Shown here in pieces: positions 21,789 to 31,490 of a stretch of DNA of 64,000 nt (position 1 is its first letter; every line of letters starts with the position of its first letter). Made by a program: the position numbers and the translations under genes. Origin of the DNA: Terfezia claveryi. Its lineage: Eukaryota > Ascomycota > Pezizomycetes > Pezizales > Pezizaceae. The stretch spans positions 186,001 through 250,000 of the forward strand of contig WHUX01000078.1 in NCBI GenBank assembly GCA_015179025.1. Direction: 5' to 3'. A model generated the notes under the pieces. It was given only the letters and a program-made list of their open reading frames with translations, had not been told where the DNA came from and made no database searches.

Positions 21789-23007
21789 ATGCTGTCTCCA
21801 CACGGATCTGGTGCTGTAGCTGGAGGCCGCCGTCGCAACAAGAAAAAGGGGAAAAACCGCGCGACGTCTGGAGGCGAGTTGAATCAATTAACTACAGTTA
21901 CCATGTCGACCAGCGCAAGTACACCAATCACAGCCGCCGGTCCATCTACATCGACGTCGACGTCGACGTCGATGCCAGCACCAAATCTAATACCCAAGGG
22001 GCCGCGGTACCCCAATGTCGTGCACACCCACTCTCGTGCTGCCCGCCCGACTCATCCCAACTCAGTGACTCGTGACCTGGCTTCTTGGGCTTGGGCCAAT
22101 ATGGGTGCGGGTAGCAATAGTTTTTCAAGACCGTTAACGTCATCATTTACGGCAGCTACCCCAACCACCCCACCCGATCCCCCGGTCTCCACAACAGAAC
22201 CTCCGATGTTAACGGTCCGATCATCAGGCTCAAACCCAGTTCCTATGTTAGAAGAGAATAACCACAGGCCCTGGCAGATTAGTGACCCAGACGCTGAGGC
22301 AGCACAGGAATGGGAAGCTCTGCTTAGAGCTACTCGTACACCAATACCCCAAATACCCCAAATACCCCAAATACCCCAAATACCCCAAATACCCCAAATA
22401 CCCCAAATATCCCATATACCCCATATACCCCATATACCCAATATACCCCGAAAACCGCGGCCAATAAGTTTAAGTCCTGACCCCTATGCACTTGCTGAAG
22501 AAGCCTCAGTCCTCCTCGAAGTCTTCAGTCAATCTATCAACGAAGACGCCGCTAGTGCTGACAACACGCAAAACCAGGACCTCATAAAAGGAGCCCTAGA
22601 TAATGTTAGCAAAATCTGGGGTACTTTATGGGGGGGAGAAGCCAACGGTCCAGTGCGCCCTTCACATGACGACCAAGATCCAACTTTGATGGTTTATTCA
22701 GGATGTGTGATTTGTTATAGTGCGGTTGCAGAGACTGTGTTGCTGCCATGCAACCATTTGGTGCTTTGTTTGGTACGCCTCCTTACCGTACAGAAGGAAT
22801 TGCTTTGTTGTTTTGTCGGAAGCTAATCAACTTGGGGGACTCTAGGAATGTTGTAATGATATAGGAATAAAGGACAAGGCGCCGGTATTTGGGAATTGGG
22901 GCAGGGAGGAGGAAATGGTGAAGTGTCCATTGTGTAGGGGCGCTGTTAGTCACAGGGTGGGTCTGAACACATTTTACCGGTCCCCAACTTATATAGCTGC
23001 CGGATAA
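21789..23007 (+). CDS. RING-finger protein with Pro-Gln-Ile repeat (2 exons, 381 aa)
   Basis: Exon 1 is 21789-22772 and exon 2 is 22846-23007; intron 22773-22845 begins GTACGC, has a GCTAATC branch-like site and ends CTAG, phase 0. I chose ATG 21789 (MLSPHGSGAVAGGRRRNKKK) because upstream residues are unlikely coding. The joined C-terminus forms a C3HC4-type RING: CVIC, then LLPCNHLVLC, then LECC, and MVKCPLCRGAV. The CNHLVLC-x-x-C spacing matches the Mahogunin/MDM2-like RING subclass, so E3 ubiquitin ligase activity is likely. N-terminal half is low-complexity: a Thr/Ser-rich stretch and seven tandem P-Q-I units followed by P-H-I units. The rest is a helical region with many acidic residues. 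Confidence 0.8.
22341..22449 (+). repeat. 9-bp coding minisatellite (CCCCAAATA)
   Basis: About twelve units of CCCCAAATA or CCCCATATA give P-Q-I and P-H-I tripeptide repeats inside the RING-finger protein. Unit number is likely variable. Confidence 0.9.
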
Positions 23008-23698
23008 TAGGGCTAATTTAGGATACTCGGTGTAGATCAAAATTTTTCGTGGGTAGAGACTGAAGCAGCGCACGGAAGGCAGTTACGTTCTCTGTTGGTA
23101 TTCAGGCGCAGAGAATTACATACTTATCGAACGTTTTGCTCCCGTAATTAGGATATATTTGCTGCAGCAAAAGGTTTATTTCTAGCACATAACTTATCCC
23201 ACCGCACCTACCCCACGGTTTTTTTTCAGGTAACTGCCTTGTATCTTTCCTATATGAGGCCTCCTCTATGTCCAATGTTCTCCTATCCATTGCCAATGAC
23301 CTATCCATTGCCAATGAAAATATTATATTGCTAAATATTAGAACGTTGTATTCAGAGTCTCGACGGCATCAGCAATGAACCTGTATATGTACAAATATCC
23401 GGTATTAGGTTATTGATACTGCATCTACGGCCAAATGCTACGGCACATGAGAATATTCCCCGGTCTTGGAGGACCTTTGGATCGATTCAATTGGCCAACA
23501 ATTCAACGTGCAAATACCCTTAATAATCCGAATAAGATAGGGAGACGCTTTTGTAAAGTACTTCAATTGCACATACTTAGTCGACACCCAGGACTATATT
23601 ATTGGGGACTGACAAAAGATATTCCACCTGCACAGGTCACACCTTCCCCTAAGCCAAAACCAAAACAAGAAAAGCTCGGAATGAAAGGAGAATGAAAA
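23008..23698. other. intergenic, 3' ends of two convergent genes
   Basis: Contains an 18-bp tandem duplication CCTATCCATTGCCAATGA at about 23283-23318. An open frame at 23435-23695 has no motif I recognise. Confidence 0.45.
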
Positions 23699-25781
23699 CT
23701 ACTCAAAGACATCTTCATGAAGTCGCTTGTCGAAAATATCCTCTATCTCCTTCTGCGACTTTCCCATGCCGTTTAAAATATTTCCGAGCGCCTTCCTTGC
23801 ACCTTTACCCACCTTGCTATCTCCGCATACATAAATCTGTGCGTCTTGGAAAAGCAACTTCTTCACCTCATCTGTCTCTAATTCCACCCTCTCTTGAACA
23901 TACTTGCATTCCTTCGACTTGGATGGTTCTTGGGAGAACGCATATCGCAACCCCACAACTCCATCCTTCTCCCACCCATCGAGCTCCTCTCCATGAATGC
24001 GATCCTCTGTTTCATAACGGCATCCAATGAACAATAACGCATCTGCGAGCCGCAAGTGCGGGTTATTGCGCTTGAGTAAAGCACGCTCCTGCACAAATCC
24101 CCGGAACGGCGAGAGACCAGTTCCTGCGCATATCATAATCACAGGCGTCTCCTCAGGATTCTTTGGAAGATGGAACTCGTCAGAGCCAACAGTGCCAACT
24201 TCGATTATGAAATCTTCCTGCATGCGAGACAGAAAGGTTGATGCCACGCCATGGAACCAACCAGTCTCTGATTTATGAGGTGCTGAGATAACGCCGTAGG
24301 TCAACGTGCAAACCTTGGGGTCTGACAAGGGGGAGCTAGAAATAGAGTATCTTCGGTATTCGATTGGCGGCAGGATCGAGAGGAAGGCCCCAAGGTCCAT
24401 ATTGACTTGTTTGAATTTTTCGAGGAGATCTAAAGGCGAGAGCTTCTTGTCGTAAACCTCCTTCTCATAAACTCCGTCAGCAAGGAGGCTCAGAATTTCG
24501 ACCTTTGTTTCCCCCTCTGCACATTCGGCAATGGCCTTGATGTCACCTTCCAGCGCTAACCGCCCCAACTCGACATACTTGCTGAGTACCCGCCAGGGGG
24601 AAATATTGTTACCCTTGGGAATCACTAAACCACCCTCAGTTATATCTAACACCGCATTCCAGTCCAACTTGAACCTGGTCATTGCGCGCTTAACATTTTC
24701 CCTTGGATTTGTTGGCAGTACAGATAGATAATCTCCGGCTTTGTATGTCATGCCCTCTGGTAGCTTCAGTGTGATATGGCGCTTCTCCGGCTGTGAGGGG
24801 GCAGTAAGAACCACGTTCTTTTCCACTAGGGCACTTCCTAGTTTGTAGGTAAAGTCTGGATTGACTATTGGGACTGATACTTTGAGTTTCACATCTGTCG
24901 AGAATGCAGGGGGGTCAATTTTGAAATACGGCCAGAAATGGTCCTCTTTCCATTTTGCAAAGTCCCTACGTGAAGAGCCTTCTGCATTTCCTATGCCGCG
25001 TGGCATAACTCGCGTTGCACCACGAAGTATCATCTGCTCTTCAATATATTTTGGGTTCGCCTGATAAGTCTTTGGACTCCTCGATCCTAGTATTGGAACT
25101 CTATTAGTATCTGTTCCACTGGCAGTCGTACTTGGGAAGTTAGCCTAAAAGGAAACCTACCAGCACCTGACCCAAACACCGCGAATTTAGTTCCCTGGAA
25201 TGTATCGGCGCCAGTAAGGCTCTTTAACCAGCTGACAAAATGCCTGGCATTCGGCGGCGGGCCGCCATGAATTGTTGATGTGATAATGATCACTGGCAAT
25301 TGTTTTGGGATTCGCCCTGCCAGGGCATCCAGCGTATCGCATTCTACAACATTGAGTTTGTGGCTTGTCGCTTCCGCCACAAGCCGTATCGCCAGATTCT
25401 CGCAGGTTTTGGTATAAGAACCGTAGAAGATGCAAAGTGATTTAGCCAGCAACTCTGGCGGTGGGATCTTAATGGGCGGCTTTTTTGGTAGTTCGAAGGC
25501 CAGGGAACGCAAATTCAGTGGATGGACTTGCGCCTGCACTACCTCGGTGGGATTGTCTAACTTAAGGTTGAACCTCAAGTGCAGAGTGGCTAAAATGAGA
25601 TTCGCCTCTTTCACAGCGGTTTCCCGTCCTGTAACAAATCCAAAGAGCCACAATTAGTCACCAGTAAAATAAGTACAAGGTTGGCAAGTATATACGCACC
25701 ATATTGTTCCTCTAACTGCGTAAACGCAGCCAGCAGAGGTGAGGCGTAGTCACATGCATGCCCAAGTGCTGGAAATTGCAT
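23699..25781 (-). CDS. Diflavin (FMN/FAD) NADPH reductase, CYP505-derived without heme domain (3 exons, 645 aa)
   Basis: Exons 25781-25700, 25628-25161 and 25086-23699 join in frame with GT/AG introns 25629-25699 and 25087-25160. Exon 2 begins with GRETAVKEANLIL then NLKLDNP, which matches the last ~40 residues of a CYP505/P450-BM3 heme domain, then a linker and a flavodoxin domain (LCIFYGSYTKTCENLA, STIHGGPPPNARHFVSWL, KFAVFGSGAG). Exon 3 is the FAD/NADPH half: RRYSISSSPL (FAD), GVASTFL, MICAGTGLSPFRGF and YVCGDSKVGKGARKAL (NADPH), ending DVFE as in the family. The family is a P450 fused to its reductase (about 1050-1100 aa); here nearly all of the heme domain is missing. FMN-loop residues are also unusual (SYTKT for SNTGT). 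Exon 1 and its ATG are the weakest part. It may be a solo reductase or a decayed gene. Confidence 0.8.
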
Positions 25782-26240
25782 GTTTAACAAGCGATTCGAT
25801 ATATGATATATATTCTCGTAACTGTGGATTGATGGTTTGCTTCTTTGAAAAAAAGATGACTCCCAGAGTTGAAGGCAGGTGGAAAATGCTACAATTTATC
25901 TTTTCCATTCACAACATGCTCCCTACCTACAAGTATTCAGACGGACAAGTGAAGTATCGCTGGTAGCATATCCGCTGTTGTTGCGTTCACAATGGAGTGT
26001 CGCTATTGGCTACTACTACTCTGAGAGTACTTAGATCGTGTCGCAATGTTCGTATTCTGAACCCCAGCGCCGTGAAATCCCGGACTCGCTACCTACATAG
26101 GTAAGTACTCTACCTAAGTACCTAGGTATCAGTCGGGGTATACTACCTTGACTACGCCCTTTTGATAGAATTTTCAACTCTCAACCTTTTTTTTGTGGGG
26201 GGCAAAGCAGGTCGTCCGCCTTAGCACTTTCGACCCTACA
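25782..26240. other. intergenic, no gene seen
   Basis: No P450 heme-domain sequence is seen upstream of the reductase. Short CCTAGGTA/TACCTA words occur at 26090-26130. Confidence 0.5.
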
Positions 26241-26242
26241 TA

Positions 26243-27093
26243 CCGTATTATCTCGAGAAATTCGCTAGCGCGAACAGAGGTGTCAGAATAACCGAGCACG
26301 GCAATGCACATTCTGCTACTACATTATGCAGCGAACCTATACTGCAGTATCAAAATGATCTAAGAGCGTGAGAGCGTGATATCTATCTAGGGAGGAGCTG
26401 TGGAGGGGGTAATAGTATGTACATAATCTTCAATGACCCAGGTGTATTCAAATGACATCGAGAGCCGATTTTCTGACCCACAATCTGTACTCGACTTTTC
26501 CACCACTCTGCAATTGTCCTTTGGGGAATCTTAAACCATTGACTAGCTTCAGTTTGTGTAGGACAATGATATTCTAAATCATCTTCATCATCCTTTGGAA
26601 GCCAATGATGTAGCAAAAACATCAAGACTTCTATCTTTTTCTCTCTTGAGTAGCTGCGTTTTACTCTCTGAATAGGCCCCCGAAACTTATATACTCGATT
26701 TTCCAAACTCTTAGGCTTAGGTCCAGGTCGCTGTTTTGCTTTTGCTCGTGGCATAGCAGGGATCGACTTTCGAGTACCAGGTAGGTGCTATAGGATATTG
26801 GTATCAGAAATTGATATAGGTTGCAAGACTCGTCGGTGTCTTGGTGATGCCCCCGAAACATAATATATAAAGAGGCTTAAGCATAATACTAAATGGATGA
26901 ACTTCATCATGGTATTTGATAGTCTGGCACACTATTTGAGTTTCCTATCTACATCTTCTGCCTTTGATGAGGTTGATTATTATTGTTTGCTCAATATGTC
27001 GGTATGCGGTCCTTTGCCTTCTTGAGCATAACCCTCCACTCTGCATGCTTTAGCGACTGTGTTCGCGCTAGCGAATTTCTCGAGATAATACGG
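26243..27093. mobile_element. 851-bp TIR transposon carrying only a DNA-binding ORF
   Basis: Near-perfect terminal inverted repeats of about 34 bp (CCGTATTATCTCGAGAAATT at 26243, complement ending at 27093), each flanked by TA. TA duplication and TIR form point to the Tc1/mariner/pogo superfamily. The interior carries one helix-turn-helix ORF (26383-26754, minus) and no catalytic domain, so the element is non-autonomous. Confidence 0.85.
26383..26754 (-). CDS. Helix-turn-helix DNA-binding protein of the TIR element (123 aa)
   Basis: The ORF starts MPRAKAKQRPGPKPK (basic, AT-hook-like RPGPKPK) and has a helical region KIEVLMFLLHHWLPK, then PTQTEASQWFKIPQRTIAEW, which looks like a psq/CENP-B type helix-turn-helix as in the N-termini of pogo transposases. 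It stops after 123 residues without a DDE domain. It lies wholly inside the TIRs of the 851-bp element. It could bind the TIRs and repress or recruit a full transposase, or have host function; that is inference. Confidence 0.6.
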   Translation of the reverse strand: MPRAKAKQRPGPKPKSLENRVYKFRGPIQRVKRSYSREKKIEVLMFLLHHWLPKDDEDDLEYHCPTQTEASQWFKIPQRTIAEWWKSRVQIVGQKIGSRCHLNTPGSLKIMYILLPPPQLLPR

Positions 27094-27095
27094 TA

Positions 27096-29832
27096 TTAGG
27101 TATTCATTCTGACAGGTCGACGGGCAACTAGACTTCGGTACCCCTGCATAACGGCCAACGGACCTATGCCTAACTCGTGAACGTAGTTACCGTAGTGTAG
27201 TCTCGTGCCGTGCGCAAACGGAACCAGACTACGCAAACGGTAGTAGCACAAGCCCCCCGTCAACGGGGCGCAAACGGGTAGTCTGGTTGGCACAAGCCCC
27301 TGTACCTAGCAAACGGGTGCCGTGCCAACCAGGTGCATGCTGTCTAGCTAGACTACATACTACCTACTATGCACTTACTGGTGCATGTGATTGCTTAGTC
27401 CATGTTAGGTTAAGGGAGGGGCTAGTGCAAGCCAGACTACCTAGTTAGGTACGTATTCCGTACCGTATCCGGTATATTCCGTTATCTACAACCGTTTGTG
27501 GGGCTCCAGGCAAGGGGAAAAAAAGCAAAACCTTTGAATACCACTCGGGTAACACGGACTCTGTAAAACACCACTCGCTTAGTGGAACATGTGACCTCAA
27601 CTCTAGGTAACTAGCCATGGGTTTTAGTTTCGAGCCTATGCAAGAACCTGTGTTATGCACCGTGCTCTATGCTACCTCCCACTCTTTTAGAGTAAGTACA
27701 GTATACCGTAGACCTTCTCTACCTAGACGCCCCTGCATATTAGTTCTACACGCTTTTTCCGCTCACGTTGCGATACCCCTAAAGCTCCTATAGGCAGTAG
27801 GCTTGCTTCCATAGGCATGCTACAGTATCTCAAAGGTTTTCTCCAGGCAAAACCCATTAAGATTATCTGCGAAATACAAGTTGCCATACACAATTGTATG
27901 GCAGGAGTACATAACAGCCACTACGGTAGAGCTTGTAAATGATAATTCGCTCCAAGGAGCCAGCTTGTTGATCTTTGAAATTTACGTCAATTTTGGTAAG
28001 GGATTGACTACCGTACACAGGAGGGGTCGTGCCAACCAGCTAGACATTGGCGCGGATCTGTACATCTCGCTCTGATAAGCAACCATTTCGGATCATCATA
28101 AGATGCACTGGGGCTATATGTAAGAGCGTGATTGGTTGACGGGATCTACTCTACATAGCACAGCAAAGCGCTATTTTCTGTATCGATATCAATCACGTAA
28201 GATATGAGTTTCATGCAGCCGAGTCATTGCCCACTAGGGGTCTAGGTTGATTTCCTGGCAGCATGAAATATTGATACCTTTATTTTCATAAATTCAGTAC
28301 TTGTATTCAGGTTATGCTATCCTATGACGAGGTAGGGACAAGTCCCGACCGGTTTTCTAACCCCAGTTCCCCTTTATATACCCCCCTCTATCAGAAATAT
28401 TGCTACTTTACCAAGCGGGGCTATATATACTAGGGGATACCGTACTTGACAGGCCTAAGCACCCACTTCCAGAAATGGAGGGGTTGCGAATATTGATTCG
28501 GAACCTCCATCGGGGCGTCATTGAATTGGTATGTAGATCGATGTCACGGCTGCTACGATTAATTGGAGAGCCGAAAATTGTTCGGCAAGCACCAACTTCA
28601 TCGACGACTCAGGTACAGTAGCGGAGAGGAGTTTATCACGGCCAACAAGTACTACCAATCACAGCAGCAACTGGCACTCGACCTTGTGCAAGTTGTGTCT
28701 AGGATGATCATGACACTGGGAGGACAAAACATAACATACTATGCCACTCTCTGCTGGATTATCTATAAGACACGCTTCTCTCCCCTAGATATACCTCCTG
28801 TTTTACATGTGGTGGCTAACTGCTGTTACAGCTCCGCGTCTACTGCTACCTTCTATGCTCGGTCTTCGGCTCTCCCGGTTCGGTCTTCGGCTCCCCCGGT
28901 TCGGTCTTCGGCTCCCCGGTTCGGTCTTCGACTCTGCCGGTTCGGTCTCCGGCTCTCCCTGTACATGGGCGAGGGGCTTGTGAGGCTTAGCCTGCCACCA
29001 ACAGTTTGGACCATAAAAATTCCCCAACCGTATAGAAACCGGTTCCGGTACAGGAAACCCACCACCAGGACAATCATACCGACCCATCATCGCCAACCAC
29101 CACCGCGCATGCCAGCACATGCACCATAAATATGGTGCAAAGAAACCAGAGGAAAATCACAGAGAAACAGGGGGGAACCAGCAACTAAACCACCACAAAG
29201 ACGACAAGAGGAGGGAGGGAAACCTGCCACCAAATCAACCAGAGTGATTGTCGTTTACACCGCTGGCTAGGGAACGACAGCAGGAACTCTGATATTGTAG
29301 GAAAACGCTGGATCCTAAAGCAATTGGGAAAAACATTCTTCCCTGGTCGCATCTACCTTGACACAACGGGTAGTCCCTCCGCACCACCCACTATTGGGGG
29401 GACATGAGGTCCCCGGTTCTGAAGAAGGGTTTGTTTTGTTTCCACTGACACCTGAGCACCTTCGCGTTGGATTTACCAGACTAGAGGGACCATTTCGCTC
29501 TCTCTAAACAGGCATGCGTACTAACTCCTGAGTGAATGGGACCGATATGAGTAGCGAGAGAAAAAAAACCTTCGGTATACACGACTTTGGTTGCAATGTA
29601 CGCTCAATTCGAACTCGAGTTCTTGTACCTGATATTTGTATTCTGCTCCAAAAGTTACTATTAGTATTAGATGTATATAAGCTACGGATACCTCGTTCCT
29701 GATATGTTTGTGTTTGGCTTCTGACATATACGCACGCCAGCTCTGGGGTTCACTATATATTAAATAAATACAGACCTCGATTCTACGAGCTCAACAGCCT
29801 AAACGGGCCAGTACCGTAGGTCCCACAAGATA
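27096..29832. other. intergenic, with dispersed motif copies and a short minisatellite
   Basis: No gene supported. Contains several copies of the GTCTGGTTGGCACAAGCCCC motif (27279-27300 and variants at 27218, 27314, 27423 and 28030) and a minisatellite at 28857-28960. Confidence 0.45.
28857..28960 (+). repeat. Minisatellite (CGGTTCGGTCTTCGGCTC)
   Basis: About five imperfect copies of a 20-23-bp GTTCGGTCTTCGGCTCCCCC unit. It is open on both strands (SAPPVR, RRPNRE repeats), which only reflects base composition. Confidence 0.8.
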
Positions 29833-29969
29833 CAGCTAGGTGGCAAAAAGTTTCATACCCTCCTCTGCATAAAAAGGCCCAAATGTTACATATTTGGGGA
29901 TTTAGATATTTGGATTTAGATATTTGTTGCATCCTTATGCAGGGTATGAAACTTTTTGCCACCTAGCTG
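29833..29969. mobile_element. 137-bp MITE with TA target duplication
   Basis: Terminal inverted repeats of about 37 bp beginning CAGCTAGGTGGCAAAAAGTT are almost exact and are flanked by TA on both sides (29831-29832 and 29970-29971). Tc1/mariner-type MITE. The inner part is AT-rich with repeated ATTTAGATATTTG. Confidence 0.9.
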
Positions 29970-29971
29970 TA

Positions 29972-30561
29972 TGTCCCTCGTCGAACCTTTCCATCAAAAC
30001 CAGATAGATTCCTGAATATCCGTAGTTTGCACTAAAATTCTTTTCAGTCTTCTTTACATGTATGTAGGAGCCGCAAGCAGGTGTATTTCTGTAGGTTGAA
30101 AATACTGGGGCATATCTATCTAGCTTTTAGCTTATTCAGTCACTTGTGTAATATTTAGCTACAAGTTGCAATAACCATTTCATATACTTGAGGTCAATCA
30201 ACTGGGGTTAGCAACTATTATTGCCGATCTGTTGAGACTGGTATGAAGTTTAGTTCAGGTTGCACATGTTTACATAAAGTGTAGGTACACTGTGTACCTT
30301 TTTTTTTTTTTTTTTTTTTAAAAAAAAGAAAAGCTATGTAAACCATATGTTATTTGGTGACTACCGAATTTTCCCCTGTCCACCTCGACGTCTATTTGCT
30401 CGCATAGTTATGGGTGTCTTGAATATGTAGGTACATCCTAATATCCCTTAACCAATAGCAAAGCACAAAAAAGGACATACAGGAGCTGAAGTTGAATATG
30501 TAATCTGCTGAGACATACACCGCTGGCCTTTGATCGCGAAGGCTTTCCATCCATCATTCTC
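29972..30561. other. intergenic, no gene seen
   Basis: Contains a T-run joined to an A-run at about 30299-30328. Presumed promoter of the membrane protein gene that follows. Confidence 0.45.
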
Positions 30562-30563
30562 CT

Positions 30564-31490
30564 CGAACTCATGAGGTTATACTTCTCTTCTGCCTCTATC
30601 CAGTGTCGATCTATCCCTTTCAGCCTTTCCGAACTGTGCTTGCTAACGCGCAGAACGACACGCCCCTCACTTCAACAATGGCAGGTATTGGAGTCTCAGA
30701 ACCCGGAGCAGACCGCTGTATTGGCTCAGATGTTGAATGCTATCCCCCTACGAGCAAGGAGAATGTGATTTGTTGTGCTCCAACTCAAATTTGCACATTA
30801 GTAGAGAACTCTGACAATGACAAGCAGGGGGTCTTTATTGCCTTTTGCGTCCCTGACCCCCATGCATGCTATCCTGGGTTGTTTTCTTGTCCACCAAGGG
30901 TCAATTCATGCTGTCAAGACGGATATGTGTGCGACCTTCGGACGTGGGGCGATTCAACGTATCCAGTCTGCCTGGCTACTCTTTTGCGTTCGAATAATAC
31001 CTCAACCTCAACTATCATGACCACCACGTCTTCCACAATAGCGGCCACAACAATCCTACAGACAAAAATTCCTCAGCCTACCGACATAGTACCGGGCGGT
31101 GATGGGGAGTCAGCAACGAACCTAAATAAGTCTGCTTTGGTGGGTTTAGTGGTTGGTGCTATATGCGGCAGTGTGGTAGTCACCCTTGTAGTGGTGTTCT
31201 CGGTTCGGAAGTACTATCGTTGGCGCCGCACGAGGGGAGGAGGGACATTGATAGGACAGCGGAACGGTCAGATTCCTCAGCCAAATGATACCAAAGAATC
31301 TGGACCATACGAAGCGGGGGGAGCAGAGGTTTTGGAAGCTGGGGGATCTGGGTTGGCAGAATTACCTGGTCAAGGGAGACACCCCGCAGGGCCACACTTG
31401 TTGCATGAGTTGCCCGCGGGGGTGAATGAATTAACCAATCCCCAGTTTGCTCAACCGGGATGTGAGGATAACCGGCAACCGGATCTATAG
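30564..31490 (+). CDS. Cys-rich single-pass plasma-membrane protein (5' end unresolved)
   Basis: The main frame runs from at least 30603 to the TAG at 31488-31490. It begins with a hydrophobic stretch (VILLFCLYPVSIYPF) and an A-N-A|Q-N-D signal-peptidase-like site, but no ATG lies in that frame after the upstream stop; the ATG at 30571 is in another frame, so a 5' exon or a different start is missing. The ectodomain is Cys-rich (CIGSDVECYP, NVICCAPTQIC, LFSCPPRVNSCCQDGYVC), followed by a Ser/Thr-rich stalk likely O-glycosylated, one transmembrane helix (ALVGLVVGAICGSVVVTLVV, about residue 185-205 of the open frame) and a basic stop-transfer (RKYYRWRRTR), then a cytosolic Gly/Pro tail. The plan resembles fungal wall-stress or adhesion-type surface proteins. 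Confidence 0.6.
   Translation, partial: RTHEVILLFCLYPVSIYPFQPFRTVLANAQNDTPLTSTMAGIGVSEPGADRCIGSDVECYPPTSKENVICCAPTQICTLVENSDNDKQGVFIAFCVPDPHACYPGLFSCPPRVNSCCQDGYVCDLRTWGDSTYPVCLATLLRSNNTSTSTIMTTTSSTIAATTILQTKIPQPTDIVPGGDGESATNLNKSALVGLVVGAICGSVVVTLVVVFSVRKYYRWRRTRGGGTLIGQRNGQIPQPNDTKESGPYEAGGAEVLEAGGSGLAELPGQGRHPAGPHLLHELPAGVNELTNPQFAQPGCEDNRQPDL

Noticed and set aside
22052..22441. Minus-strand GIW repeat frames
   Set aside because: Shadow of the CCCCAAATA repeat; the plus strand joins to a RING domain.
25087..25653. Reading the CYP505-like reductase as two separate genes
   Set aside because: A 74-bp GT/AG intron joins the flavodoxin and FAD halves in frame in conserved order.
28803..29120. 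Minus-strand RRPNRE repeat protein
   Set aside because: By-product of the CGGTTCGGTCTTCGGCTC minisatellite.
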